From: DATLFQ01 sp035540915
Lineage (GTDB): Bacteria; Actinomycetota; Acidimicrobiia; Acidimicrobiales; GCA-2861595
Direction: 5' to 3'
Assembly: GCA_035540915.1 (NCBI GenBank)
Contig: DATLFQ010000105.1
Span: 1-6,938, forward strand
Length of the DNA stretch: 6,938 bases
Part shown: positions 5,457 through 6,938 of the stretch, one piece after another
Position numbering within the stretch: the stretch's first letter is position 1
Layout: every line of letters begins with the position of its first letter
The notes under the pieces: model-generated
What the model was told of the DNA's origin: nothing
The model's input: the letters and a program-made list of their open reading frames with translations, nothing else
Databases searched by the model: none
Made by a program: the position numbers and the translations under genes

Positions 5457-5481
5457 TCGAACGACGTTCCCGCCCGTTCGA
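5457..5481 (+). terminator. Possible terminator hairpin after the NlpC/P60 gene
   Basis: TCGAACG (5457-5463) and CGTTCGA (5475-5481) are perfect 7-bp inverted arms around 11 nt, starting 10 nt after the stop of the NlpC/P60 gene. The stem is not especially GC-rich and has no U-tract, so an operator is an alternative reading. The rest of 5448-5591 holds no gene I can support; it contains a direct repeat TGACCGGTGT at 5448-5457 and 5498-5507. Confidence 0.35.
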
Positions 5482-5579
5482 GCCACCTGCACCAGCCTGA
5501 CCGGTGTGTCGTCTCGCCGCTGACGGCCACGCGCCGGAGGTGGCCCGTTCGGCGGCGGTCACCTGAACGCCGGATCCGC

Positions 5580-5585
5580 TAGAAC
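5580..5585 (+). promoter_or_regulatory. Candidate -10 box, leaderless NHL-repeat gene
   Basis: TAGAAC occupies exactly -12 to -7 from GTG 5592, the position expected when transcription begins at the start codon. The last base departs from TAnnnT. Its TAG is also the in-frame stop that bounds the downstream gene, making GTG 5592 the earliest possible start. Confidence 0.35.
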
Positions 5586-5591
5586 CGGGCG

Positions 5592-6938
5592 GTGCCGCCT
5601 GCCCCGCCCGCGCCGGAGCTGTCGGGCCGGGGCGGCTGGCTGGGCGTACCCGGCCCGCTGACGATGGCGGCCCTCCGGGGCCGCGTCGTCATCGTCGCGT
5701 TCTGGGACGGCGCCGAAGTGGCCAGCCTGCGGGTCCTGGAGGAGCTGCGCCGTCTCGACCACGTCCACGGCGAGGAGCTGGTGGTCGTGGCCGTCCACTG
5801 GCCGCGATCGCCCGGCGCCGCGGGCTCGGGTGCGCTGGCGCGGACCGTCGCCCGCTGCCGCATCACCGCGCCGGTGCTCGACGACCCCGACGGGACCACG
5901 GCCGCCGCGTTCGGGGTGGCGGATCGGCCGGCGCTGGTCCTGGTCGCCCCCGACGGCTCGGTGGTGGGCACCCGGACCGGCGAGGGGCACGGCCGCTCGC
6001 TGGGCCGGGCGGTGGCCGAGCTGGTGGCGGCCGCCGACCCCGACCTGCCGCCATTGCCGATGCTCCTCGCAGCGCCCGTCCCCGAGCCGCTCGCGTTCCC
6101 GGCGCGGGTGGCCGTTTCGGACGACGGCACCCGGCTGGCCATCGCCGACACCGGGCACGACCGGGTCCTCGTGACCACCGTCGAGGGCCTCGTGCTCGGG
6201 GCCTTCACCGGCTACCTGCAGCCGTCGGCCGTTCGCTTCGACGGGCGGCGGGTCCTGGTCTGCGACAGCGTGCCGGGCAGGGCGGTGTGGTCGGACGGGG
6301 AGGTCCTGGCCGACGGCATGGCGTGGCCGGCCGACGTGGTGGCCGCCGGCGACGGGTCGTGGGTGGTGGCCGAGGCCGGCGGCCACCGGCTGGTGCGCCT
6401 GCGGCCGGGCGAGATCGCCGTCCGGGTGGCGGCGGGAAGCGGCAGCCGGGGCCTGGTCGACGGCCCCGACCTGCGGGCCGAGCTGGACCAGCCCACGGCG
6501 CTGGCCCGTGACGGCGACGGTGTGCTCTTCGTCGACGGGGGCACCGGCTCGCTGCGGCGGCTGCGGGCCGGACGTCGGGGCGGCGAGGTGGTGACGGTGG
6601 CCGACGGCCTGCAGCAGGCGCGCGCCGTGGCGACGCGGCCCGGCTGCGCCACGGTCTACCTGGCCGGCGCCGGGGCCTCGGGCGTCCTGGCCTGGGACGG
6701 TGCCGACTTCGCCCCGGTGACCGCCGAGGGGCTGCTGGAGCCGGGCGGGGTGGACCTGCTGCCCGACGGCAGGCTGGTGGTCGCCGACACGGGCAACCAC
6801 CGCGTAGTGGTGGTCGATCCGGTGGCGGGCACCACGACGCCGCTGGTGATCGACGAGACGTGGGCGCACGCTGCGGGTGGGGACCCCGTGGCGCTGGCGG
6901 CCGGCAGCCCCGGCGACGTCCCGGTGCTGATCGAGCTG
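5592..6938 (+). CDS. NHLRC2-like protein: thioredoxin-like domain plus NHL beta-propeller, 3'-truncated by window edge
   Basis: Frame 3 is open from GTG 5592 to the end of the window (449 codons, no stop), bounded upstream by in-frame TAG 5580. Residues about 14-145 are a thioredoxin-like domain: GGWLGVPGPLTMAALRGRVVIVAFW (14-38), then TAPVLDDPDGTTAAAFGVADRPALVLVAPDG (92-122, cis-Pro position Pro113) and the family's GEGH (130-133). From about 164 come NHL-type blades: LAFPARVAVSDDGTRLAIAD..., WPADVVAAGDGSWVVAEAGGHRLVRL, the NHLRC2-like GSGSRGLVDGP...AELDQPTALA, and GGVDLLPDGRLVVADTGNHRVVVV. This order matches NHLRC2 and its bacterial relatives (thioredoxin, then six-bladed propeller, then a C-terminal domain); the end is missing here. 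The usual CCINC after FW is replaced by AEVAS (41-45), so no redox site remains. No signal peptide is seen, so it is probably cytosolic. Molecular function in bacteria is not established. Confidence 0.9.
   Translation, partial: MPPAPPAPELSGRGGWLGVPGPLTMAALRGRVVIVAFWDGAEVASLRVLEELRRLDHVHGEELVVVAVHWPRSPGAAGSGALARTVARCRITAPVLDDPDGTTAAAFGVADRPALVLVAPDGSVVGTRTGEGHGRSLGRAVAELVAAADPDLPPLPMLLAAPVPEPLAFPARVAVSDDGTRLAIADTGHDRVLVTTVEGLVLGAFTGYLQPSAVRFDGRRVLVCDSVPGRAVWSDGEVLADGMAWPADVVAAGDGSWVVAEAGGHRLVRLRPGEIAVRVAAGSGSRGLVDGPDLRAELDQPTALARDGDGVLFVDGGTGSLRRLRAGRRGGEVVTVADGLQQARAVATRPGCATVYLAGAGASGVLAWDGADFAPVTAEGLLEPGGVDLLPDGRLVVADTGNHRVVVVDPVAGTTTPLVIDETWAHAAGGDPVALAAGSPGDVPVLIEL

Noticed and set aside
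5559..6869. 436-codon open frame on the minus strand
   Set aside because: Its translation is His/Gln/Gly/Arg-rich low-complexity sequence with no domain; the plus strand carries a clear NHLRC2-like protein. It is a GC-bias shadow.
1..6938. Mobile element, CRISPR array, tRNA/rRNA or defence system
   Set aside because: No transposase or integrase motifs, terminal inverted repeats, regularly spaced repeats, cloverleaf sequences or defence-family domains were seen; genes and base composition look uniformly chromosomal.

Overview
The window reads as chromosomal DNA from a very GC-rich actinobacterium. Codon third positions are almost all G or C, GTG starts are common, several genes lack a Shine-Dalgarno and instead carry a TAnnnT-type -10 box just upstream of the start, and there is a RipA-like NlpC/P60 cell-wall hydrolase. 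An Acidimicrobiia-like lineage would fit, but this is inference. I see no mobile element, tRNA, rRNA or CRISPR array. Most of the window is ordinary housekeeping or envelope gene content, with some unusual regulatory and small-gene structure.

Left part (1-1322, all +): the 3' end of a class I SAM-dependent methyltransferase runs in from the left edge. After a 75-bp gap comes a tight pair: a 75-aa cysteine-rich zinc-ribbon-like protein with a strong RBS, then, 4 bp later, a 119-aa protein with a predicted helix-turn-helix. The pair converges on a family 2 glycosyltransferase (1246-2001, -), and the two 3' ends overlap antisense by 77 bp.

Middle (2002-2693): the glycosyltransferase and a thioredoxin-fold-like protein without CXXC (2108-2596, +) are divergent. 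Their shared 106-bp region holds two outward -10 boxes placed in the arms of an imperfect palindrome. On the minus side there is a possible leaderless 19-codon leader ORF whose stop overlaps the glycosyltransferase start. The 2108-2596 gene ends in a 14-bp tandem repeat that carries its stop codon, followed by a strong hairpin that probably serves as a two-way terminator with fumC.

Right part (2694-6938): class II fumarase fumC (-) is divergent from a secreted coiled-coil NlpC/P60 endopeptidase (+). After a 144-bp intergenic region comes an NHLRC2-like protein (+), a thioredoxin-like domain fused to an NHL beta-propeller, which runs off the right edge. Its thioredoxin domain has lost the redox cysteines. 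The genes do not form one pathway: they are separate transcription units for central metabolism (fumarase), cell-wall remodelling (NlpC/P60), glycan or glycolipid synthesis (glycosyltransferase) and poorly characterised functions.
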